NCBI RefSeq assembly: GCF_002008365.1
Contig: NZ_MRDL01000039.1
Location: 62,383 to 126,382 of the forward strand
Direction of reading: 5' to 3'
Length of the DNA stretch: 64,000 nt
Source: Rhizobium leguminosarum bv. viciae USDA 2370
Lineage (GTDB): Bacteria; Pseudomonadota; Alphaproteobacteria; Rhizobiales; Rhizobiaceae
Shown here: piece by piece, positions 17,502 through 26,600 of the stretch
How the letters are laid out: every line of letters begins with the position of its first letter
Position numbering within the stretch: position 1 is the first letter of the stretch
Position numbers and translations under genes: made by a program
The notes under the pieces: generated by a model
Databases searched by the model: none
Told to the model about the DNA's origin: nothing
What the model saw: only the letters and a program-made list of their open reading frames with translations

Positions 17502-18860
17502 CTATTCATTGAGGCAGTTCACGACCAGTTCTGAGAATGTGTCCCAGAGTGCGCAAAGATGCTCGCCGGTGGGCGCAAGGTTCGACGAATGAACATACTT
17601 GTTGAGAGTGTCGACGGACACAATAGCGTCCATCGTACGCGCTTTTCTCACGACTTCGACGTAGCGCTTGTCCACCTTGCCACGGGTGTTGAGATCTTCC
17701 GCGCATGCCACTAGCTTCTTCACGAGGGCGTCGTTTTCGGCCGCCGTCGTCAGCTTCGTCTGCTTGATGTAATTGTCAACGGACAGCTCGAGCAGCACTC
17801 GGCACAGAACCGCGATGGCATTCGGGTGTTCGTTCAGGTCCAGCTTGAACTGAAGCTCCTCCCAGATGGACCTCTGCCGCTGGAGGCGTCCGGTCCACGC
17901 GATGCCGTAGTCGTGATGCAGTATCAGCTTGGTTCGTCTTGGAGGTTTGGATGAACGTGAGGCTCCCAAGGAGACCACGTTGCCCGGTGCGGAACTTGCC
18001 AAAGGAACAGTTGCAGGGCCTACCGTCTTCACCGCCTTCGCCGATTTTAGCGGTCCCGATGTCAAAAGGTCAGCCGCAGTCGGCAGGACGCCTTCCGTGT
18101 CGAGTTCGTTGAGGTACTCGGACTTCTTGTCGACATCCCACACATCGTCGAGCGTCTTTCGGCGGTGAGCAAGATCGTCGGCAATACGGGCGAGTGCCTT
18201 CAAGGAGGCTTCTTCCGTCCGGATAAACTCGAAACGTCCCTTCGCCGTGGAAATCCCGACGCGGTTTCTAAATGCTTCGCCCGATAGCAGCCGGTTCAAG
18301 TTGCTGCGAGGGATGCGCCCTTTTTTGGGGAGAAGGCCCGCGGCTTTCAGCCTGGTCTCGATCTCGTCGGCGACGTTGAGCTTCCCCCCTTTGCCGGTCC
18401 TGTTGACGAACGTGGCCTTCTGCCGGTCGTCCCAAGTGCTCTGGCCGACCCCACCCTGGCTTCCGGTGTGACGTCGGTAGAGGATTTCGTCGATCTCATC
18501 GCGGTCGGTTTCGACGCGGCACATGATCCGATCAGGGAAGGCGCCTGTCCACTCGACTCGAAGGTTGACGAAGAACTCGCGTAGTTCCGCATTTGGCGCT
18601 CGCTTTGAATCGGCGAGCAGCTTCAGGCAGGTGGTTCGACGATTGCCGTCGTATACGACGAAATGCGATCCCTCCTGGTAGACAAGGGGCGGCTCGTACA
18701 GTCCTTTAGAACGAACTATGTCTTCGGCCAACTTTCGCATCTGGCCGAGGTGGTGCGAAAACAGCCATCCGATGGCGGCGGTCTCGTTTTCCAATTCACC
18801 ATGCCGATCGTTGGCTCGGTTAACCAGCATATCGTCAAGTTGTATAACTCGGTAACTCAT
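17502..18860 (-). CDS. ParB/Srx-fold N-terminal domain protein
   Basis: 452 residues. The first ~120 residues have a ParB/sulfiredoxin-like pattern: LAEDIVRSKGLYEPPLVYQE, then FVVYDGNRRTTCLKLL (~73-88), where the GNRR element corresponds to the nucleotide-binding GERR/GNRR box. The middle part (IPRSNLNRLLSGEAFRNRVG) may be a helix-turn-helix DNA-binding segment. The C-terminal ~130 residues are helical (KLILHHDYGIAWTGRLQRQR and beyond). It is not a chromosome-partitioning ParB: there is no parA nearby. Proteins of this build occur in mobile islands beside defence genes, some with nuclease or nucleotide-hydrolase activity. Role here unknown. Confidence 0.75.
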   Translation of the reverse strand: MSYRVIQLDDMLVNRANDRHGELENETAAIGWLFSHHLGQMRKLAEDIVRSKGLYEPPLVYQEGSHFVVYDGNRRTTCLKLLADSKRAPNAELREFFVNLRVEWTGAFPDRIMCRVETDRDEIDEILYRRHTGSQGGVGQSTWDDRQKATFVNRTGKGGKLNVADEIETRLKAAGLLPKKGRIPRSNLNRLLSGEAFRNRVGISTAKGRFEFIRTEEASLKALARIADDLAHRRKTLDDVWDVDKKSEYLNELDTEGVLPTAADLLTSGPLKSAKAVKTVGPATVPLASSAPGNVVSLGASRSSKPPRRTKLILHHDYGIAWTGRLQRQRSIWEELQFKLDLNEHPNAIAVLCRVLLELSVDNYIKQTKLTTAAENDALVKKLVACAEDLNTRGKVDKRYVEVVRKARTMDAIVSVDTLNKYVHSSNLAPTGEHLCALWDTFSELVVNCLNE

Positions 18861-19302
18861 AGCCCCTCATCCATAAGTCACGAAAGTTCAATATGATCGC
18901 GTCATGGATGCAATAGTCTCGTCACATATTAAAGCTCCAATCCTTAGTTGTGCACCGGAATCTACGAATACGTTGTCAAGGCCCTAAATCTCGTCGTCAT
19001 CACGAAAGCATTACGGCGGAACCCTTTGAAAGCCAGATGCTGCTCCGGGGCGATCACAGGCAGAGTGTAGGGAGCCGGCGACAGGGAGCCTGTGCGGTCG
19101 GGTGAATTGAGTGGCGCCGTCATTGACGTCAAGAGAACGCATGCATACATGGGTAATTCATATCGACCTGTTTTTCGGTTGTCGGCTCGAACCTTAAGGC
19201 GCATCTACACGTTCGGTCCGTGTGGTGGCTGCGATCCTCGAAATGCATTGAAATGATCGCGCTAATCGGTTATGAATTGTCGTGAATTATGAGGTGGTTG
19301 AA
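18861..19302 (+). other. 442-base gap with likely promoter
   Basis: No credible gene: the 80-codon frame on the minus strand has no ribosome site or known domain. TTGAAA (19248-19253) and TATGAA (19271-19276), 17 bases apart, form a plausible vegetative promoter for the two small genes that begin at 19303. Confidence 0.4.
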
Positions 19303-19473
19303 ATGGTAGCAGCTCTTCTTAAGATGCCTGTCGATGTTCAGGAAGAGAAAGAGACCCACACCGACCGTCTGCTTCGTATCGCAGCGAGTGCGAAAGACGC
19401 GAAGTTGGGTGGGGGAATTAACATTACGAAAATGACCCGTGAAGAACGTAGAAAAGTTCTTTTCGGACGTTAA
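19303..19473 (+). CDS. Small protein, possible antitoxin
   Basis: 56 residues from ATG 19303, preceded by GAGGTGG about 7 bases upstream; an in-frame GTG at 19282 lies before this ribosome site. The sequence is charged: a short hydrophobic start (MVAALLKMPVDVQEEK), a basic helix and a C-terminal TKMTREERRKVLFGR. The next gene begins 9 bases after its stop. A small charged protein directly ahead of a ~170-residue partner behind its own promoter is the usual layout of a type II toxin-antitoxin pair, but no known antitoxin family is recognised. The call is from gene layout only. Confidence 0.55.
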   Translation: MVAALLKMPVDVQEEKETHTDRLLRIAASAKDAKLGGGINITKMTREERRKVLFGR

Positions 19474-19482
19474 AGTGTTCAC

Positions 19483-20001
19483 ATGAATGACGCACTGAAG
19501 CTTCCCCGCATCCAGAGGAAGCCACTAGAAGTTATTATCTCCCCCCTTTACGATTCTAAATCCTACTATCGTGGAAAGCCTCACCTGGAGGACCACGTGC
19601 TCGACATCGTTGATGCGATCGCTGAGGGCAGGCCGCTGCCAAAGTGGGCGTATCGAAGCGGCATCGACGACAACTACCCACCTGACACGGTTCTTTCTCG
19701 TTACGGCATCATGCATTTGCATCTTGGAAAGAAGAGTTCGAGTGAACTCCTGTTCCTGATGCAGTTCGATGACCACGTCGTCGTTCTCGCGATTGGCAAT
19801 CATAACCGCTTCGCTGAAGACCCACCCGGAAGCCTCCTTTATAATTTTCATCGAGCAAAAGTAGAAGAGATAAACAGGGTTCGCGATGAGGAGAGGCTTG
19901 AAGCCCTTGCTGCGGCTGCGCTCGCCGAAGCAGCCAGGCTTGAAGCCAAGATGGAAAACATCCAAAAGGGCCTCCTCCCGCGTAGGCAGCGGCTCCCTTG
20001 A
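19483..20001 (+). CDS. Hypothetical protein, possible toxin partner
   Basis: 172 residues. The core (GIMHLHLGKKSSSELLFLMQ, then FDDHVVVLAIGNHNRF) has histidines on adjacent strands, reminiscent of small RNase folds, but I cannot name a family. The N-terminus contains a YDSKSYYRGKPHLEDHVLDI stretch. The last ~45 residues form a strongly charged, Ala-rich helix (RLEALAAAALAEAARLEAKM) likely to be a coiled coil. It follows the 56-residue gene by 9 bases in an apparent two-gene operon. A toxin role is inference from size, pairing and the surrounding defence genes. Confidence 0.65.
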   Translation: MNDALKLPRIQRKPLEVIISPLYDSKSYYRGKPHLEDHVLDIVDAIAEGRPLPKWAYRSGIDDNYPPDTVLSRYGIMHLHLGKKSSSELLFLMQFDDHVVVLAIGNHNRFAEDPPGSLLYNFHRAKVEEINRVRDEERLEALAAAALAEAARLEAKMENIQKGLLPRRQRLP

Positions 20002-20179
20002 GCCACGTCCGACGTCGTGGCGTCCGCCGACGCCGGGCGAGCCGAAACCGTGACTATGCTGAAGAGCGTGAGCGAGATCCGCGTCCAGCCAGCAATAGTC
20101 TCTGAAGGTCGATTCCAAATGATCATCGTCGTAGATCTCTCCGGCCGGAAAAACGACGCCATTTGTTAACGATTGGGCG

Positions 20180-20854
20180 TCATATCAAGGGTGCTGGCGA
20201 CCGGTTAACGAAGATGCGGTGGTAACGATAGCGCACAAGTTCCAGGGTGCTCGGGAACAATCCCCAGCTCGCCCGGCTGATCGACATAGCCGAAGTCGCC
20301 GAACCGGCTTCCTTGGTCACGCGACGCTCGAGGACGGCATCGAGACGTCGAGGTTCCAGAGACGCGCCGCCCGACGAGAAACTCGACCGACTTAACATCC
20401 CGGCATCGGGATCGGGATGTTTCCCGCCGCCTCTCCAGACTCCCGTGTCGAGCCAGTCCTCGTAGAAGACAAGCCAACGGATAACGGCAGGGATGACATG
20501 GTCTGCTAGGTAGACAGTCGGATTGAATGGTTCGTCGACCGGGTCCCACGCACACAGAGCGGGACTGTGCGGCGGCTGCCGATGCCTGTAGACATGCGGG
20601 GTCAGTTCGCCCGTACCTCGAACGTCGGGCGCGATTAGTGGATCAAGAACCTTTACCGTCGCATAGCGGTGGGACAACGTCACTTCGTCCCACTGAAGCT
20701 CCGGGAAGTACCTGATCCAGATCCGATAGGACTGAGCGATCGGGGTGAGGGTTCCTTCCCAGGTCGCAAACCACCCACCGTCGAACGTCAACCGAAATCC
20801 CGGATAGACGGAACGGAGACGGGTGTCCTGCTCTGCGATCGAATACCACGCCAG
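20180..20854 (-). CDS. E2-like conjugating protein of CBASS
   Basis: 224 residues if started at CTG 20854. The family pattern appears upstream of the first TTG (20791): residues 1-22 read as a YPGF-type E2 start. GGGGAG stands 8 bases before that CTG, and the stop of the CD-NTase gene is 3 bases before it in the same frame. The bacterial E2 core is clear: TWEGTLTPIAQSYRIWIRYF strands, PHVYRH (~86-91), the presumed catalytic Cys101 in ALCAWDPVDEPFNPT, then an IPAVIRWLVFYEDW helix and a GGGKHP element (~142-147). In E2-only (short type II) CBASS this protein is thought to conjugate the CD-NTase to cellular targets and prime it. It is the last gene of the operon. The ~55-residue tail beyond the core is unusual. 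Confidence 0.82.
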   Translation of the reverse strand: MAWYSIAEQDTRLRSVYPGFRLTFDGGWFATWEGTLTPIAQSYRIWIRYFPELQWDEVTLSHRYATVKVLDPLIAPDVRGTGELTPHVYRHRQPPHSPALCAWDPVDEPFNPTVYLADHVIPAVIRWLVFYEDWLDTGVWRGGGKHPDPDAGMLSRSSFSSGGASLEPRRLDAVLERRVTKEAGSATSAMSISRASWGLFPSTLELVRYRYHRIFVNRSPAPLI

Positions 20855-20857
20855 TTG

Positions 20858-22105
20858 TCAGTCTCCCCAGGGAGAGGTTCTTGGGGTGGGACGGGCATAG
20901 GTCGGGGTCGCTATGGACGTCACCGCGGCCACGGTACCCGTCGACGGGATATGTGCGGCAACGCCGCTGCGATCTGCAGACACCTGATTGTCCATAAACT
21001 TGCGGACTGAATCTGCTGCCGGCCGTTCGCCGAACAGCTTTTCCAGCGTCTTGCGCATTTCCGGCATGGACAGGCCGCTACGCAGCCGCTGGATGTCGAC
21101 CGCGAAGGCGCGCAGCTCGTCGATGAGGATGCGTTGAGAATTCAGATCCTCTGGCCATCGGTCTGTCAGGACGTCGTAGGGGTCACATGCAGGATTGACT
21201 GCCTTGTAGGTCATTCCCCTGCGTTCGGCCGCTTCGAGTGCCGAGACCAGGGAGACGACCTGATGGAGCAACTCCTCAGACAGGCTCGACGTCCTGTTCG
21301 CGTTCACGGCGACGGAGTGGGCGAGAACGACGGACGGCGGCAGGCGCAGCGTGGCATGGCGTGCGTCGTACGCGAGGTTTCTCCAACGTTTCATGAGCTG
21401 GAGCGCGATCACAGCCCGAGACTTGCGGTAAGCCGGATCCTGGTCGGGGACCGGATCGGCGTCCGATTCCGCCTTCGTGAAGCGGAGCCGTTCGTACTCC
21501 AAGGACTGCCGTTCGAAGAACTGGCCGAACGCGGCTTCCGGCGGCGTCTGCCTCAGAAACCATTCGGCGAAGCCCCACGGGTTGGCGACGAGCCGTGCCT
21601 TGTCGAAGCCGGTCGCCGTCTTCTTGGAGTGGAAGATAAAGCTGGTCCTTTCTTCGAGCGACGGGATGAGAACCGCAGGCGTTAAGTCCAGATGTAGGCC
21701 GTCGTACTTCACCGTGACGCAACGGCTCTTCCGTTCCGTCTTGTCGTAGTAGCGCGAACCAGGCTCGCCACGGATAGCGGTATGAAGCGTCGAAAGAACA
21801 TCCTCAGGGTCAGTATCGTGATGCATGGTCACTTGAACCATTGCGTCGATATCGAAGTCGGCGTCTTCCGCATGTCGGGCCGTCGTCGCGCCGATCGAGA
21901 ACCCACCTTGAGCGTAAAAAGACGCGATGAGGCCCGCGAGCGGACTGCCGTCTCGTTCCAACCATTGATGGATCGCATGGTAGTGGCCGACGGCAAGACG
22001 ATGGTCTGTCGGTGTAAGTTGAATGCGGACAGCGATGTCTGCGAGCAGGACGTCCAGCGGACTGAAGGCGGCGATCTCGCGAAGGACGGGATCCGTATAG
22101 TTCAT
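20858..22105 (-). CDS. CBASS CD-NTase (cyclic oligonucleotide synthase)
   Basis: 415 residues from ATG 22105, which has GGAG 7 bases upstream and follows the nuclease stop by 10 bases. The open frame extends further upstream, but that part overlaps the nuclease gene and is not family-like. The nucleotidyltransferase signature is intact: GGFSIGATT (67-75), the metal-binding pair Asp85/Asp87 in DFDIDAMV and the third acidic residue Asp140 in GLHLDLTPA. The rest is the helical half of a cGAS/DncV-like fold. On phage infection such enzymes make a cyclic di- or trinucleotide that activates the effector. The C-terminus ends SPWGD, a flexible tail with a penultimate Gly. The neighbours (SAVED nuclease upstream, E2 downstream) fix the assignment as CBASS. 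The clade and nucleotide product cannot be read from the sequence by eye. Confidence 0.93.
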   Translation of the reverse strand: MNYTDPVLREIAAFSPLDVLLADIAVRIQLTPTDHRLAVGHYHAIHQWLERDGSPLAGLIASFYAQGGFSIGATTARHAEDADFDIDAMVQVTMHHDTDPEDVLSTLHTAIRGEPGSRYYDKTERKSRCVTVKYDGLHLDLTPAVLIPSLEERTSFIFHSKKTATGFDKARLVANPWGFAEWFLRQTPPEAAFGQFFERQSLEYERLRFTKAESDADPVPDQDPAYRKSRAVIALQLMKRWRNLAYDARHATLRLPPSVVLAHSVAVNANRTSSLSEELLHQVVSLVSALEAAERRGMTYKAVNPACDPYDVLTDRWPEDLNSQRILIDELRAFAVDIQRLRSGLSMPEMRKTLEKLFGERPAADSVRKFMDNQVSADRSGVAAHIPSTGTVAAVTSIATPTYARPTPRTSPWGD

Positions 22106-22115
22106 CGGATGGCTC

Positions 22116-23309
22116 CTATGCTTGATGAACGATGTCGAGCGTCTGGCGGAAGCCGCCGAGCGCCCAGTTGTGGTCGTAAATGCGCATCGGCAGATGGGCC
22201 TTCGGCATCCAGACCCGGCCAAGTTCGACCGCCGCGGAGACGGGCACCGCCGGAAAGATGTGGACGATGTCTGTGCGACCATGGTTGTCCTTGATGGCTT
22301 CAAAGATGGCCCGGAGTTCCTTTCGCCACAGTGTGAGATCGCTGGGGGTGCGAAGGATGTCGTTGTGGGCGCCGTTCGCCGAGAGCGACCATATAGACAC
22401 GTCGTCCCCGAGAACGGACGTGATGCGGTCGTCATCGATCGGTCCGCTGACGCCCAGTTTCAATGCGACTACCGGTCCCTTGGAAGCGGGCTCCTCTCGA
22501 ACGAGCTCCATTTCTCCAGGTTCACTCTGCCACTCCCAAGTTGTCGGCTCGCGAACACGCTGCCGGACGTGAGCTTCCGAGATGTCCGATAAAAGGCGGC
22601 CAAGCTCGATCAGGAGCGGCATTGGGGCGAGGGCGAAGACTGCGAGGCGGTTGATCTCATTCCGCTCGAGCCTGCCCTTGACCCGCTCTTGGTATTTCTC
22701 GCGTAGGAGACGCTGATGCAGCGGCCAGTAGCCCGCATCGCTATCCGGGATTCCGAGGTCGGGGACATCAAGATCTATCATTCCGTTTCGGACGGGATAG
22801 AACTCCGGAAGCAACGCCTCCTTGACGGCATCCACGTTCACGGGAGACTCGTTCTTGCCAATGCCTGCTGCGAACCGGATGACGTGGCATCCGCGATCCC
22901 GAACGATAGACGTGACTGCCTCGATGCGATCCTCATGTTCGGCCTTCATCTCCAGCAGTAGTTGATCGGGATAATCCCTCCACGTTGCCTTGCCGTCGAT
23001 TAGCCGGTGATGCGGATCGCAGAGCAGCATCAGGTTCGATGGATCTGTCGAGAGCTTTGGCGAAAGAATGTCATCGCCGCGCGGACCGCCGGGAGCATCT
23101 GAAACGATGTGCGCGATGTAGGCGGTGTTGAGATCGTCTCTCCCAGTAAGCAGGTCGCCCACCAACACCTTATTGCATCCGCGGAACTCGCAGCGTCCGG
23201 CGGCTCGTGCCCAGACAATTGCTTTTACGTTTTGAGGCAGGGAGGGGCGGCGCCTGGCGTTCGCCTGTGGCGCAGGTCGGTCTTCAACGGCATCAGCTTC
23301 ATCCGACAT
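22116..23309 (-). CDS. cap5: Cap5-type HNH-SAVED effector nuclease
   Basis: 397 residues. Residues ~25-130 are an HNH nuclease: paired cysteines in GRCEFRGCN (~38-46), the catalytic histidine in YIAHIVSDAPGG (His67), and LLCDPHHRLIDG (~95-106) completing the metal site. Residues ~150-397 are a SAVED domain, the CARF-related sensor of cyclic oligonucleotides; its late IVHIFPAVPVSAAVELGRVW and RIYDHNWALGGF segments are typical. Binding of the second messenger made by the neighbouring CD-NTase is expected to cause oligomerisation and indiscriminate double-stranded DNA cleavage, killing the infected cell. It is the first gene of the three-gene CBASS operon, with an ATG at 23309. All catalytic residues appear intact. 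Confidence 0.93.
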   Translation of the reverse strand: MSDEADAVEDRPAPQANARRRPSLPQNVKAIVWARAAGRCEFRGCNKVLVGDLLTGRDDLNTAYIAHIVSDAPGGPRGDDILSPKLSTDPSNLMLLCDPHHRLIDGKATWRDYPDQLLLEMKAEHEDRIEAVTSIVRDRGCHVIRFAAGIGKNESPVNVDAVKEALLPEFYPVRNGMIDLDVPDLGIPDSDAGYWPLHQRLLREKYQERVKGRLERNEINRLAVFALAPMPLLIELGRLLSDISEAHVRQRVREPTTWEWQSEPGEMELVREEPASKGPVVALKLGVSGPIDDDRITSVLGDDVSIWSLSANGAHNDILRTPSDLTLWRKELRAIFEAIKDNHGRTDIVHIFPAVPVSAAVELGRVWMPKAHLPMRIYDHNWALGGFRQTLDIVHQA

Positions 23310-23663
23310 GGCTTACATGTCCTCGCTTCCAGCGGCCGAAGGTTGCAGGGATAATATCCTAAACCAAACAGTATCGGCGTGAGAATTTCATCCATCTGCC
23401 GTTTGTCTGTGGACCAAGAAAGTCTATCCTGCGTTCAGCTCAGTCGAAATCAATCGTTACTTTCCCGGAGACGGTAGGGTTGCTTGATATGCTGGCATCG
23501 TGAAGTTCGACCTAGTTACTAAGATCTTTCCAGCGGTGCCTGTGCGGTAGTCCTTTTCATTCTATGGAGGCCGCAACGTTGTTGCGGCCTCATCATTACT
23601 GCGTCGTTTAAGTGGCCAGCCGTCATAATCGCTGGCTGCCTACAAAGAGTAGGAAGAGCCTAC
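23310..23663 (-). other. 354-base junction between accessory and core genes
   Basis: No gene is supported here. It holds the promoter side of the CBASS operon and the 3' flank of nrdJ, with small dyads at 23567-23591, GCCAGC/GCTGGC near 23611-23635 and GTAGG/CCTAC near 23650. It is the point where core gene content begins, but no direct repeat or integrase site was identified. Confidence 0.4.
23567..23591 (-). terminator. Hairpin downstream of nrdJ
   Basis: GAGGCCGCAAC (23567-23577) and GTTGCGGCCTC (23581-23591) form a perfect 11-bp stem with a 3-base loop, 73 bases beyond the nrdJ stop. The U-tract on the minus strand is poor, so it may be a weak terminator or an mRNA-stabilising hairpin. 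Confidence 0.5.
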
Positions 23664-26600
23664 TCAGCTGCACCCACTCGTAGCGCCACACGTGTCGCAC
23701 TTCTCGCAGGTGCCATTCCGCACCATCGTAAAATTCTGGCACTCCGAGCACATGTTGCCGGTATAGCCCTGCATGATCGAGCGCTGGCGGCGCTCGGCTT
23801 CCCGCTTCTTGGCTTCGGATTTCGCCGTTGCCGCGTCGGCCGCCGCCTTGTCGGAGAAGAGGGCTGTCGCGTCGCTGGTGATTTCCTCGGTCAGCTCTTC
23901 GGCGATCTCTTCCGCCAACTCCTTGGCGCGCTCCTCGTAGTCGCGCTTGAAAGCAACGATTTCGGAGGTGGAGACGGCAATCGTCGTCTCCAGCTTGCGG
24001 GCCGCGCTGCCTGCAAAGGCAGTCACGGTGCCGGTGGAGGCGGCGCGGGCAGGGGCTGATGTGGCAGCACCCTTGGGTTCGCCTGCCTGGCGTTCGCCGC
24101 CGGTGCCGGACACCAGTGTCGGCTTGTAGCCGCGGGTCCAGCCGGTGGAGAGCAGGTTGGTTTTGCCTTCCTGGATGCCCTTGCCGAGTGCCGTGTTCGA
24201 GAAATCAGACGTATCGACATGGGCCAGGTCGTGGCGGCCGAGATAGGAAACGGCAAGCTCGCGGAAGACATAGTCGAGGATCGACGTGGCGTTCTTGATC
24301 GCGTCATTGCCGATGACCATGCCGGCCGGCTCGAACTTGGTGAAGGTGAAGGCCTCGACATATTCCTCGAGCGGCACGCCATATTGCAGGCCGAGCGAGA
24401 TGGCGATGGCGAAATTGTTCATCATTGCACGGAAGGCAGCACCTTCCTTGTGCATGTCGATGAAGATCTCGCCGATGCGGCCGTCGCCGAATTCGCCAGT
24501 GCGGAGATAGACCTTATGTCCGCCGACGGCGGCCTTCTGGGTATAGCCCTGGCGGCGGTTCGGCAGCTTCTCGCGTTCGCGGGAAACACGCTCGACCACC
24601 CGCTCGATGATCTTCTCGGTAACAGTGACGGCCTGGGCGGCGAGGGGCGCCTGCAGCAGTTCCTCCAGCGCATCCTCGTCGTCTTCGTCTTCGATCAGCG
24701 AGGCATTGAGCGGCTGCGACAGCTTCGAGCCGTCGCGATAGAGCGCGTTGGCCTTGAGGCCAAGCTTCCAGGAGAGCATGTAGGCGTTCTTGCAATCCTC
24801 GACGGTCGCCTCGTTCGGCATGTTGATCGTCTTGGAAATTGCGCCCGAGATGAACGGCTGGGCTGCCGCCATCATGCGGATATGGCTTTCCACAGAGAGG
24901 TAGCGCTTGCCGATCTTGCCGCAGGGATTGGCGCAATCGAAGACCGGCAGGTGTTCCGCCTTCAGGAAAGGCGCGCCTTCCAGCGTCATCGCACCGCAAA
25001 CGTGGATGTTGGCCGCTTCGATGTCCTTCTTCGAGAAGCCGATATGGTCGAGCAGGCTGAAGCTCATGTCGGCCAGCTGTTCGTCCGAAACCTTCAGCGT
25101 CTCCTTCAGGAAGTCGGCGCCGAGCGTCCACTGGTTGAAGACGAACTTGATGTCGAAGGCGCTCTTCAGCGCGGCGTTGACGGCTTCCACCTTCTCGTCG
25201 GTGAAGCCCTTGGTCTTCAGCGTCGATGGATTGACAGCCGGCGCCTGGTTCAGATTGCCATGGCCGACGGCATAGGCCTCGATCTCGGCGATCTGGCTTT
25301 CGGAATAGCCGAGCGTGCGCAGCGCGTCGGGCACGGCGCGGTTGATGATCTTGAAGTAGCCGCCACCGGCGAGCTTCTTGAACTTGACGAGGGCAAAGTC
25401 GGGCTCGATGCCGGTGGTATCGCAATCCATGACGAGACCGATCGTGCCTGTGGGCGCGATGACCGAGACCTGGGCATTGCGGTAGCCATGCTGTTCACCG
25501 AGCTCGAGCGCTTTGTCCCAGGCCGACTTGGCGTGGGCGACGAGATCCTGGTCCGGGTTTTCCGAATGGATCAGCGCGACCGGGTTGATCGACAGGGCCT
25601 CATAGCCGGAGGTTTCGCCATGAGCGGCGCGGCGATGGTTGCGAATGACCCTGAGCATGCTCTCGCGGTTCGGCGCGAAGTTCGGGAACGGGCCGAGTTC
25701 GGCAGCCATTTCGGCCGAGGTCGCATAGCAGACACCGGTCATGATCGCGGTCAGCGAGCCTGCAATGGCGCGGGCCTCAGTGGAGTCATAGGGAATGCCA
25801 GACGACATCAGCAGGCCGCCGATATTGGCGTAGCCAAGGCCGAGCGTGCGGTATTCGTAAGAGAGTTCGGCAATGCGCTTCGACGGGAACTGCGCCATCA
25901 TCACCGAGACTTCGAGCACGACGGTCCACAGGCGAACAGCGTGTTCGTAGTCAGCGATGTTGATGCGCTTGGTGGCCTTGTCCTTGAACTGCAGCAGGTT
26001 CAGCGAGGCAAGGTTGCAGGCCGTGTCGTCGAGGAACATGTATTCCGAGCACGGGTTCGAGCCGCGGATCGGGCCGCCGGCCGGCGAAGTGTGCCAGTCG
26101 TTCATCGTCGTGTTGAAGTGGATGCCCGGATCGGCCGAAGCCCAGGCAGCGTAGGAAATCGTTTCCCAGAGATCGCGGGCCTTCAGCGTCTTCATCACGC
26201 GGCCGTCCTTGCGGGCGGTCAGGTTCCATTCGCCATCATTCTCGACGGCGCGCAGGAAGTCGTCCTTGATCGAGACGGAGTTGTTGGAGTTCTGGCCGGA
26301 TACCGTGAGGTAGGCTTCCGAGTCCCAATCCGTGTCGTAGGTCTTGAATTGGAGATCCTTGTAGCCCTGACGGGCGAACTGGATGACGCGCTGGACGTAG
26401 TTCTCAGGAACCTGGTCCTTCTTGGCGGCGCGGATTTCGCGCTTCAGGGCAGGGTTCTTGTTGGGATCGTAGCAATCGCCGTTGTCACCGCCTTCGCAGT
26501 TGAAGCATGCCTTCATGATCGCCTTCAGATGCTTGGCGACGACCTTCGAGCCGGTCACGAGAGCCGCGACCTTCTGCTCTTCCTTGACCTTCCAGTTGAT

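Noticed and set aside
17502..18860. Chromosome-partitioning ParB
   Set aside because: No parA, and only the N-terminal fold is shared; the rest is unlike ParB.
18962..19204. 80-codon minus-strand frame
   Set aside because: No ribosome site, no family, composition like non-coding DNA.
22106..22435. N-terminal extension of the CD-NTase frame
   Set aside because: It overlaps the Cap5 gene, is rich in Ser/Arg/Thr shadow sequence, and a good ribosome site precedes ATG 22105.
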